Positions 41,668-50,832 of a DNA stretch of 64,000 nt are shown piece after piece (positions within the stretch are counted from its first letter, which is position 1; each line of letters begins with the position of its first letter). Location of the stretch: contig NZ_CP041767.1 of NCBI RefSeq assembly GCF_022026395.1, forward strand, positions 4,522,501 to 4,586,500. Reading direction: 5' to 3'. Under the pieces are notes generated by a model. The model was not told where the DNA came from, did no database searches, and saw only the letters and a program-made list of their open reading frames with translations. The position numbers and the translations under genes were made by a program. The DNA comes from Brevibacillus brevis (GTDB taxonomy: Bacteria; Bacillota; Bacilli; Brevibacillales; Brevibacillaceae).

Positions 41668-42647
41668 GGAAGAATCACCTCGTCCGTCTGTGCCCAGCCA
41701 ATGGCCACTTGATCTCCCACCTGCCAGTCCAGACCGTCACCTGCGTACTGGTGTGCCATTACGGTCATATCCTGCCCCTCAAGGCGGATAAATACCTTGC
41801 GCAGATTGCCGAGGAACACCGCGTCAGCAATGGTACCCAGCTTCTTGTGCTTGTCCTTGTCAGAGTCAACCGGGTACAGCTTGATCTTTTCCGGACGTAC
41901 CGCTGCATTCGTTCCGTTTTCCCGGAAAATGTTGTTTTCCCCAATAAAGGTAGCCACAAACAAGGTTTGCGGGGAGTTGTAAATCTCTGCTGGAGAAGCA
42001 ATCTGTTCAATTCGTCCCTTGTTCATGACTGCGATTCGATCGGACATCGCCATCGCTTCTTCTTGGTCATGGGTAACGTAAATGAACGTTATCCCTAGGT
42101 TTTTCTGCAAGTTTTTCAATTCGAGCTGCAAGCTTTTTCGCAATTGATAGTCCAAAGCACCTAGAGGCTCGTCCAGAAGCAGAACGCGTGGGTTGTTAAT
42201 AATCGCCCGTGCGATTGCTACGCGTTGCTGTTGTCCGCCAGACAGCTGCTTTGGCGTGCGCTTCCGCAATTCTGTCAGTTGGACATACTGAAGTACTTCC
42301 TCCAAACGCTTCTGTTGTTCGGCTGCGTTCACTTTTTTCATTTTCAAACCAAACAGGATGTTTTGTTCCACGGTCATGTGTGGAAACAAAGCATATTGCT
42401 GGAACACCATGTTCATATCGCGTTGATACGGCGGCACAGCGCTAAGTGGCTTTTCGTCCAGGAAAATTTCCCCGGTCGTTGGCTGCTCAAATCCAGCAAT
42501 CATTCGCAGCAGTGTCGTTTTCCCACAGCCACTGGGGCCGAGTAACGTCAAAAACTCCCCTTCTTCAATGGAGAGAGAAAAAGAGGGGACGACGACAGTA
42601 TCTGCAAATCTCTTTTCAATCGAATCCAGATGTATAATTTTTTTCAT
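41661..42647 (-). CDS. potA: Spermidine/putrescine ABC transporter ATP-binding protein PotA
   Basis: 328 residues. Walker A GPSGCGKTTLLRM (about 35-47), Q-loop VFQQYALFPHMT, signature LSGGQQQRVAIARA, Walker B RVLLLDEPLGALD and the switch His in YVTHDQEEAMAMSD. A C-terminal TOBE-like domain (about 240-325) follows, with RPEKIKLYP. It energises polyamine import through PotB/PotC. First gene of the operon; TATAAT lies about 35 bases upstream on the minus strand. Confidence 0.95.
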   Translation of the reverse strand: MKKIIHLDSIEKRFADTVVVPSFSLSIEEGEFLTLLGPSGCGKTTLLRMIAGFEQPTTGEIFLDEKPLSAVPPYQRDMNMVFQQYALFPHMTVEQNILFGLKMKKVNAAEQQKRLEEVLQYVQLTELRKRTPKQLSGGQQQRVAIARAIINNPRVLLLDEPLGALDYQLRKSLQLELKNLQKNLGITFIYVTHDQEEAMAMSDRIAVMNKGRIEQIASPAEIYNSPQTLFVATFIGENNIFRENGTNAAVRPEKIKLYPVDSDKDKHKKLGTIADAVFLGNLRKVFIRLEGQDMTVMAHQYAGDGLDWQVGDQVAIGWAQTDEVILPC

Positions 42648-42742
42648 TCCGTCATCTCACCATATGTCATTATACTCACAATCTAGGTAACTATATCGTG
42701 TATGATACGATTTGTAAACAGTTTCACGAACGATTCCTCCAC

Positions 42743-42780
42743 AAAAACAAACAGAGCCAATGAATAAACATTCGCTCTGT
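42743..42780 (-). terminator. Terminator of the EamA transporter gene
   Basis: ACAGAGC (42751-42757) and GCTCTGT (42774-42780) form a stem; TTGTTTTTGT follows on the minus strand. Confidence 0.7.
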
Positions 42781-42800
42781 TGTGTATCCTTTTTCTTTTC

Positions 42801-43748
42801 TCACACAGATGTGGATTTCGGTTGAGGCGTGTTCTTCTGTTTAAATTTTGCCCCCAGGAAGTTCGTCCCAATCACCCCGATAATAATCATCACTGCGCCA
42901 ATGAGATGATAGTATGCCAGTTGTTCCTGCAAAAAGATAACGCCTGCCACGATGGTAACCAGCGTAGACAAATTGTTAAACACGCTGAGTTTGGATGCCT
43001 CCATCTTGGACAAGGCAAAGTTGGTCATAAATGACGTCATGAGCGAGGACAGTATCCCCAAAAATACAATCGAGATGATAAAGGCCGAGCTGGCGAAAGG
43101 GGCAAAATACGTGGATAAAGTCCCCTCTGCACCATGGCGAATAACTGACCAGCCGTTAAAAAACACAAATCCGAGTAACGCCACCATATACGTCATATCT
43201 ATATAATGAAAGGACTTGGTCATTTTTCTCGCCAGAACACTATACCCCGCCAAAGAAAACGCGGATAACAGGATGAGAATGGTACCGATACTGCTCCCTG
43301 AGCCTGCGCTTACACCCAGCCCCTTCATTGCAAAAATGTACACGACACCTCCGACGGATAAAAGCGTGGACAGCTTTTGCAGCCACGTAGAAGACTCTCC
43401 CAAAAAGAATGCCGCCATGATCATGGTAAAAATCGGAACGGTTGCTTGAATAATCCCTGCTTCCGACGAAGTGGTATACACCAGTCCAAACGCCTGAAGG
43501 GTAAAGAACAGAATGGGGTACAGCATGGCGAGCGGTATAATCGTGAGCATGTCTTTTGGTTTGATGGACAGCTTGATCCACCCAAACACGATCGGGATGG
43601 ATGCAGCGATAAATGCCACGGTAAAACGGTGTGCCAAAGTATCAACCGGATTGGTTACAGCAAGTGCCATTTTCAGAAACAAAAACGACAAGCCGGTAAT
43701 CCCTGCATTCAGTAATGCCGCAAGAATCGCTTTTTGTTGGTCTTTCAT
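42801..43748 (-). CDS. EamA/DMT-family transporter
   Basis: 315 residues, ten membrane helices in two EamA repeats (about 8-145 and 155-300). Blocks such as YTTSSEAGIIQATVPIFTMI with AAFFLGESSTWLQKL and the second-repeat LSVFNNLSTLVTIVAGVIFL are typical of drug/metabolite exporters. It is divergent from a MocR regulator, and such pairs usually form a local control unit. The substrate is likely an amino acid or vitamin-like compound, inferred only from the MocR neighbour. Confidence 0.88.
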   Translation of the reverse strand: MKDQQKAILAALLNAGITGLSFLFLKMALAVTNPVDTLAHRFTVAFIAASIPIVFGWIKLSIKPKDMLTIIPLAMLYPILFFTLQAFGLVYTTSSEAGIIQATVPIFTMIMAAFFLGESSTWLQKLSTLLSVGGVVYIFAMKGLGVSAGSGSSIGTILILLSAFSLAGYSVLARKMTKSFHYIDMTYMVALLGFVFFNGWSVIRHGAEGTLSTYFAPFASSAFIISIVFLGILSSLMTSFMTNFALSKMEASKLSVFNNLSTLVTIVAGVIFLQEQLAYYHLIGAVMIIIGVIGTNFLGAKFKQKNTPQPKSTSV

Positions 43749-43884
43749 CGCATGTATCTCTCCTACTGGGGACTTTTTACAGACGGCCGTCTTAGGTTAA
43801 TAGTAATGGGGGAGCAATCGTGCTACAATGCAAAAAAGGAGTAACTGTACCGATACAAATTCGGGGGTAAGGGAAGGTTTCTAG

Positions 43885-45234
43885 ATGCACAAATATTTGC
43901 AGCTTCAAAATGAACTTGAATCGTTGATTGAAAGCCTCTCCTATCGAGACGGAGACCGACTTCCCTCCATTCGGGAGCTCGCCTCTCGCTACCAATGCAG
44001 CAAGAGTACTGTTATCCGCACCTTGGATGAGCTCGAAAAGCGTCATCTCATCTACTCGGTCGACCGAAGTGGCTACTACGTCGTGAAAAAGCAAAGGAAG
44101 ATACAACCCGCAGATACGTCGACAATCGATTTTGCGACCTCTGCTCCCGATCCTGACCTCTTTCCTTACATCGACTTTCAACATTGCATCAATAAAGCGA
44201 TTGAAACCTATAAAAACGATCTTTTCATATACGGAACCACCCAAGGCTTGCCATCGCTCATTGCTGTCGTTGCCAAGCTGCTTGGGAATCATCAGGTTTT
44301 TACGGACCCGGGCAATATTTTCATTACCTCCGGTGTCCAACAAGCTCTATCCTTGCTATGCAGTCTTCCTTTTCCAAATGGCAAAGAAACGATTCTGATT
44401 GAGCAGCCCAGCTACCATCTTTTCATTGAAAGCTTGCAAGTACGCAAGCATCCTGTCGTCGGGATCAAGCGCACTGCCCAAGGAATCGATTTAGAAGAGC
44501 TGGAGTCTATTTTCCGCACGGGAGATATCAAGTTTTTCTACACGATGCCTCGCTATCATAGCCCGCTCGGTACGTCGTACAGCCGAAAGGATAAGCAGCG
44601 TATTGTGGAGCTTGCCCAGCAGTACGACGTCTATCTCGTGGAAGACGATTACATGGCAGACCTTGAGCATGACAGCAAAGCCGATCCCCTCTTTGCCTAT
44701 GACCGTTTTTCTCGCACGATTTATGTAAAAAGCTATTCCAAGATTATTTTTCCCGGGCTCCGTCTGGGTGTAGCTGTTATACCGGATGTGCTAAAGGATT
44801 CCTTCAACCAACACAAACGACTCATGGATATCGACAGCTCCATGCTATCTCAAGCGGCGCTGGAAATTTACCTAAAAAGCGGAATGTTCGAGCGACACAA
44901 GCAAAAAATACGCAGTTCCTATCACCGGCGATCCAACCTGCTGATGGCGTCCTTGAACCATTTTGCGGCGAATGAAGACCATCTGTTCACCTTTCAGCCC
45001 CTTGCATACCCAGGGATTCATACGCACATTGTGTTGACCGATTCCATCCCGGTTCCTGCTGTTATCAGCCAGCTCAAAAAACGTTCGATCCTTGTGGATA
45101 CTGCCGACAAAAATTATTTGGAGGGCTTTCCGCAAGAAAATATGTTGAAGCTGAATGTGTCCTATGCCAAGGAAGCAGTGATTGAGCAAGGGATTGACGT
45201 GTTGATGGATGTGTTACGTCGCATGCACCGTTAA
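43885..45234 (+). CDS. MocR-family regulator (GntR helix-turn-helix fused to aminotransferase-like domain)
   Basis: 449 residues. GntR winged helix (about 1-75) with RLPSIRELASRYQCSKSTVI and DELEKRHLIYSVDRSGYYV, then a class I/II aminotransferase-like domain (about 95-445). The PLP Lys is expected in IYVKSYSKIIFPGLRLGVAV, and the substrate-binding region has TSGVQQALSLLCSLPFP and the DDYMADLEH segment. Start ATG sits behind GGGGGTAAGGGAAGG. MocR proteins sense PLP or an amino compound and control neighbouring transport or metabolism genes; here the divergent EamA exporter is the obvious target. Confidence 0.92.
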   Translation: MHKYLQLQNELESLIESLSYRDGDRLPSIRELASRYQCSKSTVIRTLDELEKRHLIYSVDRSGYYVVKKQRKIQPADTSTIDFATSAPDPDLFPYIDFQHCINKAIETYKNDLFIYGTTQGLPSLIAVVAKLLGNHQVFTDPGNIFITSGVQQALSLLCSLPFPNGKETILIEQPSYHLFIESLQVRKHPVVGIKRTAQGIDLEELESIFRTGDIKFFYTMPRYHSPLGTSYSRKDKQRIVELAQQYDVYLVEDDYMADLEHDSKADPLFAYDRFSRTIYVKSYSKIIFPGLRLGVAVIPDVLKDSFNQHKRLMDIDSSMLSQAALEIYLKSGMFERHKQKIRSSYHRRSNLLMASLNHFAANEDHLFTFQPLAYPGIHTHIVLTDSIPVPAVISQLKKRSILVDTADKNYLEGFPQENMLKLNVSYAKEAVIEQGIDVLMDVLRRMHR

Positions 45235-45248
45235 CCTATCCGCCTTAA

Positions 45249-45497
45249 GTCGTAGATCAAATCCGACGAGAGTGCGTTTTTGGACAACAACGAAATCTCG
45301 ATAATGAAGCTATTGAGTGTATTCAAAAAAACCAAGGCGAACGTGAAGAATTGTTGAGTAACCAGAAAACGATCTACATCGTATTATCAGATAGATACAG
45401 GAACATGGTTTACCGTTGCATAGTAAGTGAATCCCAATTCAAAAAAATTCGTTCCAAAGTCAGCCAGTTTGAAGTAGAATCGCATCTATACACATAA
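45249..45497 (+). pseudogene. Possible gene remnant: open frame without a start codon
   Basis: An 83-codon open frame follows the stop codon TAA at 45246. It contains no ATG until late and no ribosome-binding site. The peptide looks protein-like in its second half (NQKTIYIVLSDRYRNMVYRC, then IVSESQFKKIRSKVSQF) and no family is recognised. It may be the tail of a lost gene. The gap before the VTT-domain gene contains nothing else. Confidence 0.25.
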
Positions 45498-45571
45498 AAT
45501 TTACCTGGTACGATCCGACTCGATTGAGTTGATGACTGGCAGTTAACGATAGAATGACAAAGGAGAAATAG

Positions 45572-46195
45572 ATGTTTCAGAACATTTTAGATTTCTTAAT
45601 GGAATACGGCTATTTGGGAATGTTCATTCATTCTTTTGCAGACGCAGTCATCTTCCCCGTTCCTGCCTTCTTTCTTCAAGTGCCACTCAGCCTCGTTGAT
45701 CCTTCGCAGGCATTGTGGATTGCAACGGTAGGCTACATTGCTTGTCTCATAGGGACTCCCGTCGGTTATTTAATCGGTAAAGTACTAGGCAAATCCGTTC
45801 TGTACAAAATCCTCAAAAAGGAATGGATTGACTCTGCAACAGAGATGTTTCAAAAGAAGGGCGAAGTCGCGATCTTCATCGGTTCGTTTACACCGATTCC
45901 GTTTAAAGTATTTACAATCATGTCGGGTTGCTTGAAATTCCCGTTGTGGAAGTTGATCGGGTATGCCGCAATTGGACGGGCTGTCAAATTTTACGCAGTC
46001 GGATTCTTGTTTTATTTTTACGGTAAAATGGCGGAAAATATGGTCCATAACGTTTCTCTCTATATCTTTCTCACCGTGGTGCCGCTCATCTTGATCGGGT
46101 TATGGGTGAAGAAAATCGTCGCCAAGCGCCGCCAGCTGAAAATGGAAAGTGCTGGCATCAGAAATGGCATCAATGAGAAAGTCATGAATGAATAA
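45572..46195 (+). CDS. DedA/VTT-domain membrane protein
   Basis: 207 residues, about four to five hydrophobic segments. The VTT/DedA motif appears as IGTPVGYLIGKVLGKSVLYK and, further on, KKGEVAIFIGSFTPIPFKVF followed by TIMSGCLKFPLWKLIGYAAI and GRAVKFYAVGFLFYFYG. In DedA proteins the F/GRF.P..R block and a re-entrant loop support lipid (undecaprenyl phosphate or phospholipid) flipping; here the variant is FTPIPFK. The short form resembles YqaA-type members. ATG follows AAAGGAG. Confidence 0.85.
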   Translation: MFQNILDFLMEYGYLGMFIHSFADAVIFPVPAFFLQVPLSLVDPSQALWIATVGYIACLIGTPVGYLIGKVLGKSVLYKILKKEWIDSATEMFQKKGEVAIFIGSFTPIPFKVFTIMSGCLKFPLWKLIGYAAIGRAVKFYAVGFLFYFYGKMAENMVHNVSLYIFLTVVPLILIGLWVKKIVAKRRQLKMESAGIRNGINEKVMNE

Positions 46196-46218
46196 ATAAG
46201 ACGATTTCAAAAAGCAAA

Positions 46219-46243
46219 GAAACCCCGATCGGGGTTTCTTTTT
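46219..46243. terminator. Bidirectional terminator between the VTT gene and clpE
   Basis: GAAACCCCGATCGGGGTTTC is a perfect palindrome (46219-46238) followed by TTTTTTT on the plus strand; on the minus strand it is followed by TTTGCTTTTTG. Confidence 0.85.
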
Positions 46244-46252
46244 TTACGACTG

Positions 46253-48391
46253 TTATCCTTTTTTCACACGAATTACATTGTCCTCGACATCAATGACCAT
46301 AGCTGTCACATTGTCTTCTTCCATCACCAGGTCCGCAATGCCATCCTCGACGTATTGCTGAATCACGCGACGCAATGGACGTGCCCCAAAGGAAGGATTG
46401 TAGCCCAGCTCAGCCAGCTTTTCTTTTGCGGCATCTGTCACGCTGATCTCCATTCCTTGCTCAGACAGATTGCCCTTGACATCTTGCAGCAGCAGATCGA
46501 CGATTTTGACCAAATCCTGTTTTTCCAGATGGGCAAAGGAGATGATCGAGTCGAAGCGGTTCAGGAACTCCGGCTTGAAGTACGCTCCCAGAGAATCCAG
46601 CACGGTGACAGGCTCAGGCGCCTGTGCTCCAAAGCCAACGGAGATTTTACGCTCGCTCACACCAGCATTGCTCGTCGCAATGATAACCGTCTCCTTAAAA
46701 TTCACCGTACGGCCTTGACTGTCTGTCAGACGACCATCCTCCAGAATTTGCAGGAACATGTGCATCACGTCCGGGTGTGCTTTTTCAATCTCATCCAGCA
46801 GGATAATGCTGTACGGGTTGCGGCGTACGCGCTCTGTCAATTGACCTGCTTCTTCATGACCGACGTAGCCAGGAGGAGAACCGATCAATTTGGATACCGA
46901 GTGCTTCTCCATGTACTCGCTCATATCGAGGCGGATCATCGAATCGCGGGTACCAAACAGCTCCTCTGCCAGCGCTTTGGACAGCTCTGTTTTCCCTACG
47001 CCAGTCGGACCGACGAACAGGAAGGAAGCAATCGGTCTGTTTTTCGGTTTCAGGCCTGCACGACTGCGTCGAATCGCCTTCGCTACTTGTGTGACTGCCT
47101 CGGATTGACCAATAACTTTTGCTTCCAAATGGGCCGCCAGGTTCTTCATTTTCATCTGCTCATCACTTTGCAGCTTGGTTACCGGAATCCCGGTCTTTTG
47201 CTCGATCAAGGCTTGGATGTCTGTGACGTCAACCTGGACGCGTTGCTCCGTGCCTTCGATTTGATCCAGCTTCTCTAAAATACCCGCTTCCTCGTCTCTC
47301 AAACGGGCAGCTCGTTCGTATGCTTCTTGCTCCGTCGCTTCTTTTTTCTCCTGATTGATTTGCGCCAGCCGCTCATGCAGCTCTGTCGTATCAACCGTTG
47401 AGGATCTCAGATTCAAGCGCGAGCCCACTTCATCCATGAGATCAATCGCCTTGTCAGGCAAGAATCGATCCTGGATGTAACGATGGGAGTATTCCACGGA
47501 GGCACGGATGACATCATCCGAGTAAGCGACTTGGTGGAATGCTTCGTATTTCGGACGCAATCCTTTTAAAATCTCGATGGCTTGTTCTACGGTTGGTTCT
47601 TTGACCATAACTGGCTGCAGGCGGCGCTCCAGAGCAGCGTCTTTTTCAATGACGCGATACTCTTTTAGCGTAGTTGCCCCAATCAATTGCAACTCACCGC
47701 GAGCCAGTGCAGGCTTCAGGATGTTCCCTGCATCCATGGAGCCTTCCGCAGAGCCTGCTCCCACCAAGAGATGAATCTCATCCACAAACAGGATGACGTT
47801 TTTGCGTTTCTGCAGCTCGGCAATTACTTGCTTCATTTTTTCCTCGAACTGTCCACGTATTCCCGTCCCTGCCACCAGAGAGGCGACATCTAAAATGTAC
47901 ACCTGCTTGTTTTTCAACTTGGTCGGTACTTGCCCTTCCGTAATGCGCAGAGCGAGGCCTTCCGCAATCGCCGTCTTCCCGACGCCTGGCTCCCCGATCA
48001 GAACTGGATTGTTTTTGTTACGTCGGTTCAAAATCTCAATCACACGCTCGATTTCTTGTTCGCGTCCAATCACAGGGTCAATCAGTCCGGCACGTGCCGC
48101 ATCGTTTAGATTACGGCCCAGGTCATCGAGGATGCCTCCACCGCGCTCTGGTGATTGTTGCTGCGGTTGGCCTGAAGACTTGCCTGGATTCACCCGACCT
48201 TGGGCAAAGCCTTGCAGGAACTCATCCAGTCCAGAGAAGGAGGAGAAAGGACTAAAGCCCATGCCCACTCCCATTTTATTAGTTAGCTTTGTTTTGCAAT
48301 CCTGGCACAGATCGTACTTTTGTTGCTGATTTTGTACACGTATATGAACAGTCACAGTTGCTTCACGTTGTTTGCAGATTTCACAATGCAT
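46253..48391 (-). CDS. clpE: ATP-dependent Clp protease ATP-binding subunit ClpE
   Basis: 712 residues. N-terminal zinc finger ([20 protein letters not shown], second Cys pair in LCQDCKTKL) is the mark of ClpE. AAA-1 has Walker [15 protein letters not shown] and Walker [14 protein letters not shown]; a UVR-type coiled coil (about 335-370, [20 protein letters not shown]) follows; AAA-2 has Walker [15 protein letters not shown] and [12 protein letters not shown]. ClpE unfolds stress-damaged proteins for ClpP. I start at the ATG that opens the zinc finger, behind GGGGGGAT; an ATG five codons earlier is less suitable. CtsR boxes overlap its promoter. Confidence 0.95.
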   Translation of the reverse strand: MHCEICKQREATVTVHIRVQNQQQKYDLCQDCKTKLTNKMGVGMGFSPFSSFSGLDEFLQGFAQGRVNPGKSSGQPQQQSPERGGGILDDLGRNLNDAARAGLIDPVIGREQEIERVIEILNRRNKNNPVLIGEPGVGKTAIAEGLALRITEGQVPTKLKNKQVYILDVASLVAGTGIRGQFEEKMKQVIAELQKRKNVILFVDEIHLLVGAGSAEGSMDAGNILKPALARGELQLIGATTLKEYRVIEKDAALERRLQPVMVKEPTVEQAIEILKGLRPKYEAFHQVAYSDDVIRASVEYSHRYIQDRFLPDKAIDLMDEVGSRLNLRSSTVDTTELHERLAQINQEKKEATEQEAYERAARLRDEEAGILEKLDQIEGTEQRVQVDVTDIQALIEQKTGIPVTKLQSDEQMKMKNLAAHLEAKVIGQSEAVTQVAKAIRRSRAGLKPKNRPIASFLFVGPTGVGKTELSKALAEELFGTRDSMIRLDMSEYMEKHSVSKLIGSPPGYVGHEEAGQLTERVRRNPYSIILLDEIEKAHPDVMHMFLQILEDGRLTDSQGRTVNFKETVIIATSNAGVSERKISVGFGAQAPEPVTVLDSLGAYFKPEFLNRFDSIISFAHLEKQDLVKIVDLLLQDVKGNLSEQGMEISVTDAAKEKLAELGYNPSFGARPLRRVIQQYVEDGIADLVMEEDNVTAMVIDVEDNVIRVKKG

Positions 48392-48433
48392 ATTCAATCC
48401 CCCCAAAAGCTTTGTTTTGGAATTCAGAAGATC

Positions 48434-48491
48434 TTTGACCTTTTCTGACCTTCGTTGACTTTATTATAGTTTGACCTTCTTTGACTTTCAA
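48434..48491 (-). promoter_or_regulatory. clpE promoter overlapped by CtsR operators
   Basis: On the minus strand TTGAAA (48491-48486), a 17-base spacer and TATAAT (48468-48463) form a sigma-A promoter. The spacer is AGTCAAAGAAGGTCAAA-like, a direct-repeat CtsR heptamer pair. Downstream of the -10, GTCAACGAAGGTCAGAAAAG followed by GTCAAA gives three more heptamers. CtsR should repress by covering both the spacer and the start site. Confidence 0.9.
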
Positions 48492-48509
48492 GAGGGATTG
48501 TATGGTTTT

Positions 48510-49649
48510 TTAAACTTTGCTCTTTTTCAGGTAGGGAACGATTGAAAGTAACCCGATTACAGCTAAACAAGCACCTACCCACAATGGTGAAACAAGTCCA
48601 TAGCCACTGCTGATTCCGATCCCACCTAAAGAAGAACCAATGGCAACTCCCAATGTAATAAAGGAAGTATGTACCGTGTTTACCATCGTCCCACTGCCTG
48701 CTGTTTTCATAACGCGTGCAATCATGGCCGGATTCATCGCTACGCCCGTCAACCCAATCAGAACAATGGACAGCACTGCGATCCATTTATTTTCGGCACC
48801 TACCGCAAACAGAACCAATGCCCCTAGGAGTATGCTTATTCCCGTTACAAGGATTCGCATGGTAAAACGATCGGCAAGTCTGCCAATCACGCTATTTCCG
48901 ATCACGGTCGCGATACCGTAAAGGGCAAGCAAATACGGGATACTCGCATCCGAAAATGCCGTTACACCGGTAAGAATCGGAGTAAAATAACTAAACGCTG
49001 CGAACGTACCACCAATGATCAGCATACTCGTTGCATACGCGGCCCAAAGGTGTGGATTTTGAAAACTGGCAAGCTCATCCTTTCCATTCATCTGGTCTCT
49101 TTGTGCAGAGGAAGGGAGCATCCATTGAATCAAGATCCCTGATAATAATACGGCTACCGCAACAGCCCAAAAGCTCATTCTCCAGCCGAAATATTGTGCA
49201 ATCACGGTTGTCAGAGGGAGCCCGATGACAGTAGCAATCATTAAGCCTGCCAAGACAATCGAAGCAGCCTTTCCCCGTGAATGAGGGGGAACCAAGCTGG
49301 CTGAAATACTGACGGAGATACCAAACGCTGCGGATGAAGCGATACCCGTTAGGATACGAGCAAGCATCATCGACTCGTAATTCCAAGCTATTGCCCCTAA
49401 CGCTTGACCAATAAAGAAGACGGCAACCAAAGAAAGCAGCGCTTGTTTTCGGCGAATATGCAAGAGAGTTGCTGTCAGGACGGGACCTCCTATCACCATT
49501 GCCCCCGCATACGCCGTAATGAAATACCCGATGGATGGGATCGACACGCCAAAATCATCGGCAAGTTCATTCATCATCCCAGCCACCATAAATTCAGAAG
49601 TCGTCATCGCAAAAATCGCTACCGCTAACAAATAAATAATCGACGGCAT
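48510..49649 (-). CDS. MFS efflux transporter
   Basis: 379 residues, 12 membrane helices, close in pattern to AraJ/NepI/YdhP-type purine or drug exporters: FAMTTSEFMVAGMMNELADD at the N-terminus, GRLADRFTMRILVTG as motif A-like loop in the second half, and MLARILTGIASSAAFGISVS. The gene follows the tetR gene by 65 bases on the same strand with an operator-like dyad between them, so it is probably repressed by that regulator. Substrate unknown. Confidence 0.9.
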   Translation of the reverse strand: MPSIIYLLAVAIFAMTTSEFMVAGMMNELADDFGVSIPSIGYFITAYAGAMVIGGPVLTATLLHIRRKQALLSLVAVFFIGQALGAIAWNYESMMLARILTGIASSAAFGISVSISASLVPPHSRGKAASIVLAGLMIATVIGLPLTTVIAQYFGWRMSFWAVAVAVLLSGILIQWMLPSSAQRDQMNGKDELASFQNPHLWAAYATSMLIIGGTFAAFSYFTPILTGVTAFSDASIPYLLALYGIATVIGNSVIGRLADRFTMRILVTGISILLGALVLFAVGAENKWIAVLSIVLIGLTGVAMNPAMIARVMKTAGSGTMVNTVHTSFITLGVAIGSSLGGIGISSGYGLVSPLWVGACLAVIGLLSIVPYLKKSKV

Positions 49650-49673
49650 TAAGGAACACTCCTTATCTAATTA

Positions 49674-49691
49674 TTGTAACAATCGGTACAA
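49674..49691 (-). promoter_or_regulatory. Operator-like dyad between tetR and the MFS gene
   Basis: TTGTAACAATCGGTACAA has complementary ends TTGTA/TACAA and contains the half-site CGGTACA, shared in the other orientation with the dyad in front of tetR. Confidence 0.45.
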
Positions 49692-49714
49692 AAATCACTC
49701 AAAAAAAGAGCGCA

Positions 49715-50311
49715 TTACGCGCCGAAGATAGATTCTATCGTGCCATTCATGATTTGTTCAGCCAATGTCCGATTCTGTGTGGATGTATTCAACACACGAA
49801 AGCCGTAGTAACTGCTTAAAAATAAGCTTGCCAAATCCACCGCAGATCGTTTTTTGGAGATTTCGCCCGTTCGCAAGCCTTCCTCCATCACTTTTTCCAT
49901 GGTCTGCTTCAGAAGTTCAACATGTCTGGAGACAATTTCTTCAATCTTGGGATCTTCTTTTGCCCGTTCCAATCCCGCATTGATCAGCAAACACCCCTTT
50001 GGATTCGTAGATTCAAAGTCTTCCACCAATGCCCAAGCCAAAAAATTTTGCAACCGTTCTTTCACAGAACCCGGACTCTCCAATAATGCCCGCTGTTCAC
50101 GAAGCCCGGTATCGTGATAGTGTTCCACCACTGCGAGATACAGGTCCTGTTTGCTGCCAAACGTATTGTACAAGCTGCCTTTCCCCAGTCCAGTATCACT
50201 GCATAAATCATGTGTAGAACAACCATTGTAGCCTTTTGACCAAAATGTTTTCATAGCCACATCTACGATGGACGCGTAATCAAAATCACGAGGTCTGCCG
50301 CGTTTGCTCAC
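49715..50311 (-). CDS. TetR/AcrR family transcriptional regulator
   Basis: 198 residues. The GTG start is chosen because AGGAGG lies 6 bases before it and the protein then opens SKRGRPRDFDYASIVDVAMK, the usual TetR N-terminus; the helix-turn-helix continues FWSKGYNGCSTHDLCSDTGL followed by GKGSLYNTFGSKQDLYLAVV. The C-terminal ligand domain resembles the TetR_C_6/YxaF type (NPKGCLLINAGLERAKEDP). It precedes an MFS pump and likely represses it and itself through the two similar dyads. Confidence 0.9.
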   Translation of the reverse strand: MSKRGRPRDFDYASIVDVAMKTFWSKGYNGCSTHDLCSDTGLGKGSLYNTFGSKQDLYLAVVEHYHDTGLREQRALLESPGSVKERLQNFLAWALVEDFESTNPKGCLLINAGLERAKEDPKIEEIVSRHVELLKQTMEKVMEEGLRTGEISKKRSAVDLASLFLSSYYGFRVLNTSTQNRTLAEQIMNGTIESIFGA

Positions 50312-50358
50312 CGGAATCCTCCTTTCGTTTCCAACTGTTATGGAAATCTTACACATTA

Positions 50359-50374
50359 TGTACCGCTCGGTCAA
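50359..50374 (-). promoter_or_regulatory. Operator-like dyad upstream of tetR
   Basis: TGTACCGCTCGGTCAA is an imperfect dyad (TGTACCG/CGGTCAA), about 50 bases upstream of the GTG. It resembles known TetR/YfiR-type operators and shares CGGTACA with the site before the MFS gene. Confidence 0.5.
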
Positions 50375-50410
50375 CAAATGAACTATCCGCAACTGTAACT
50401 ACGCATAAAG

Positions 50411-50446
50411 AAAAAACCTATTTTGAAAATCATTTCTCAAAATAGG
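50411..50446 (-). terminator. Terminator of the ribokinase-cupin pair
   Basis: CCTATTTTGA (50417-50426) and TCAAAATAGG (50437-50446) form a perfect 10-base stem, followed by TTTTTT on the minus strand. Confidence 0.85.
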
Positions 50447-50458
50447 CTTGCTCATTGA

Positions 50459-50821
50459 TTATATTCTCTCTAAATCAGTTACTGTTTTTTCGTTTACTTG
50501 ATCTCCAGTATTCAGCGTCGACTTTGGTTCAAGCAATAATACATGAACCTCTTCCTCTGCAACTGGCATATGCTCTACCCCTTTTGGAACAATGACAAAT
50601 TCCCCTTCGTTTAACCAAATATCTTTATCCCGAAACTTGATAAGCAGTTTCCCTTTCACTACTAAAAACATTTCATCCTCATTTTCATGCTGATGCCAGA
50701 CAAACTCTCCTTTTAATTTGACTAGCTTTACATAGGAGTCATTGATTTCTCCTGCAATTTTGGGACTCCAATGCTCATGGAATAACGAAAATTTTTCAGC
50801 TAAATTGACCTTTTCCACCAT
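50459..50821 (-). CDS. Cupin domain protein
   Basis: 120 residues from the ATG behind GGAGGGGAAA. Single cupin barrel: motif 1 FVWHQHENEDEMFLVVKGKL supplies His-His-Glu for the metal, and motif 2 GEFVIVPKGVEHMPVAEE supplies the last His. It follows the ribokinase gene with 11 bases between stop and start and shares its terminator. Small cupins of this kind act as sugar isomerases or mannose-6-phosphate isomerase-like enzymes, or bind ligands; the ribokinase neighbour makes a sugar-related role plausible but unproved. Confidence 0.85.
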   Translation of the reverse strand: MVEKVNLAEKFSLFHEHWSPKIAGEINDSYVKLVKLKGEFVWHQHENEDEMFLVVKGKLLIKFRDKDIWLNEGEFVIVPKGVEHMPVAEEEVHVLLLEPKSTLNTGDQVNEKTVTDLERI

Positions 50822-50832
50822 TTTCCCCTCCA

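Noticed and set aside
46355..47278. 307-codon frame on the plus strand opposite clpE
   Set aside because: It is the antisense of the conserved AAA domain of clpE, has no ribosome-binding site and low-quality composition (Cys/Leu/Arg/His-rich).
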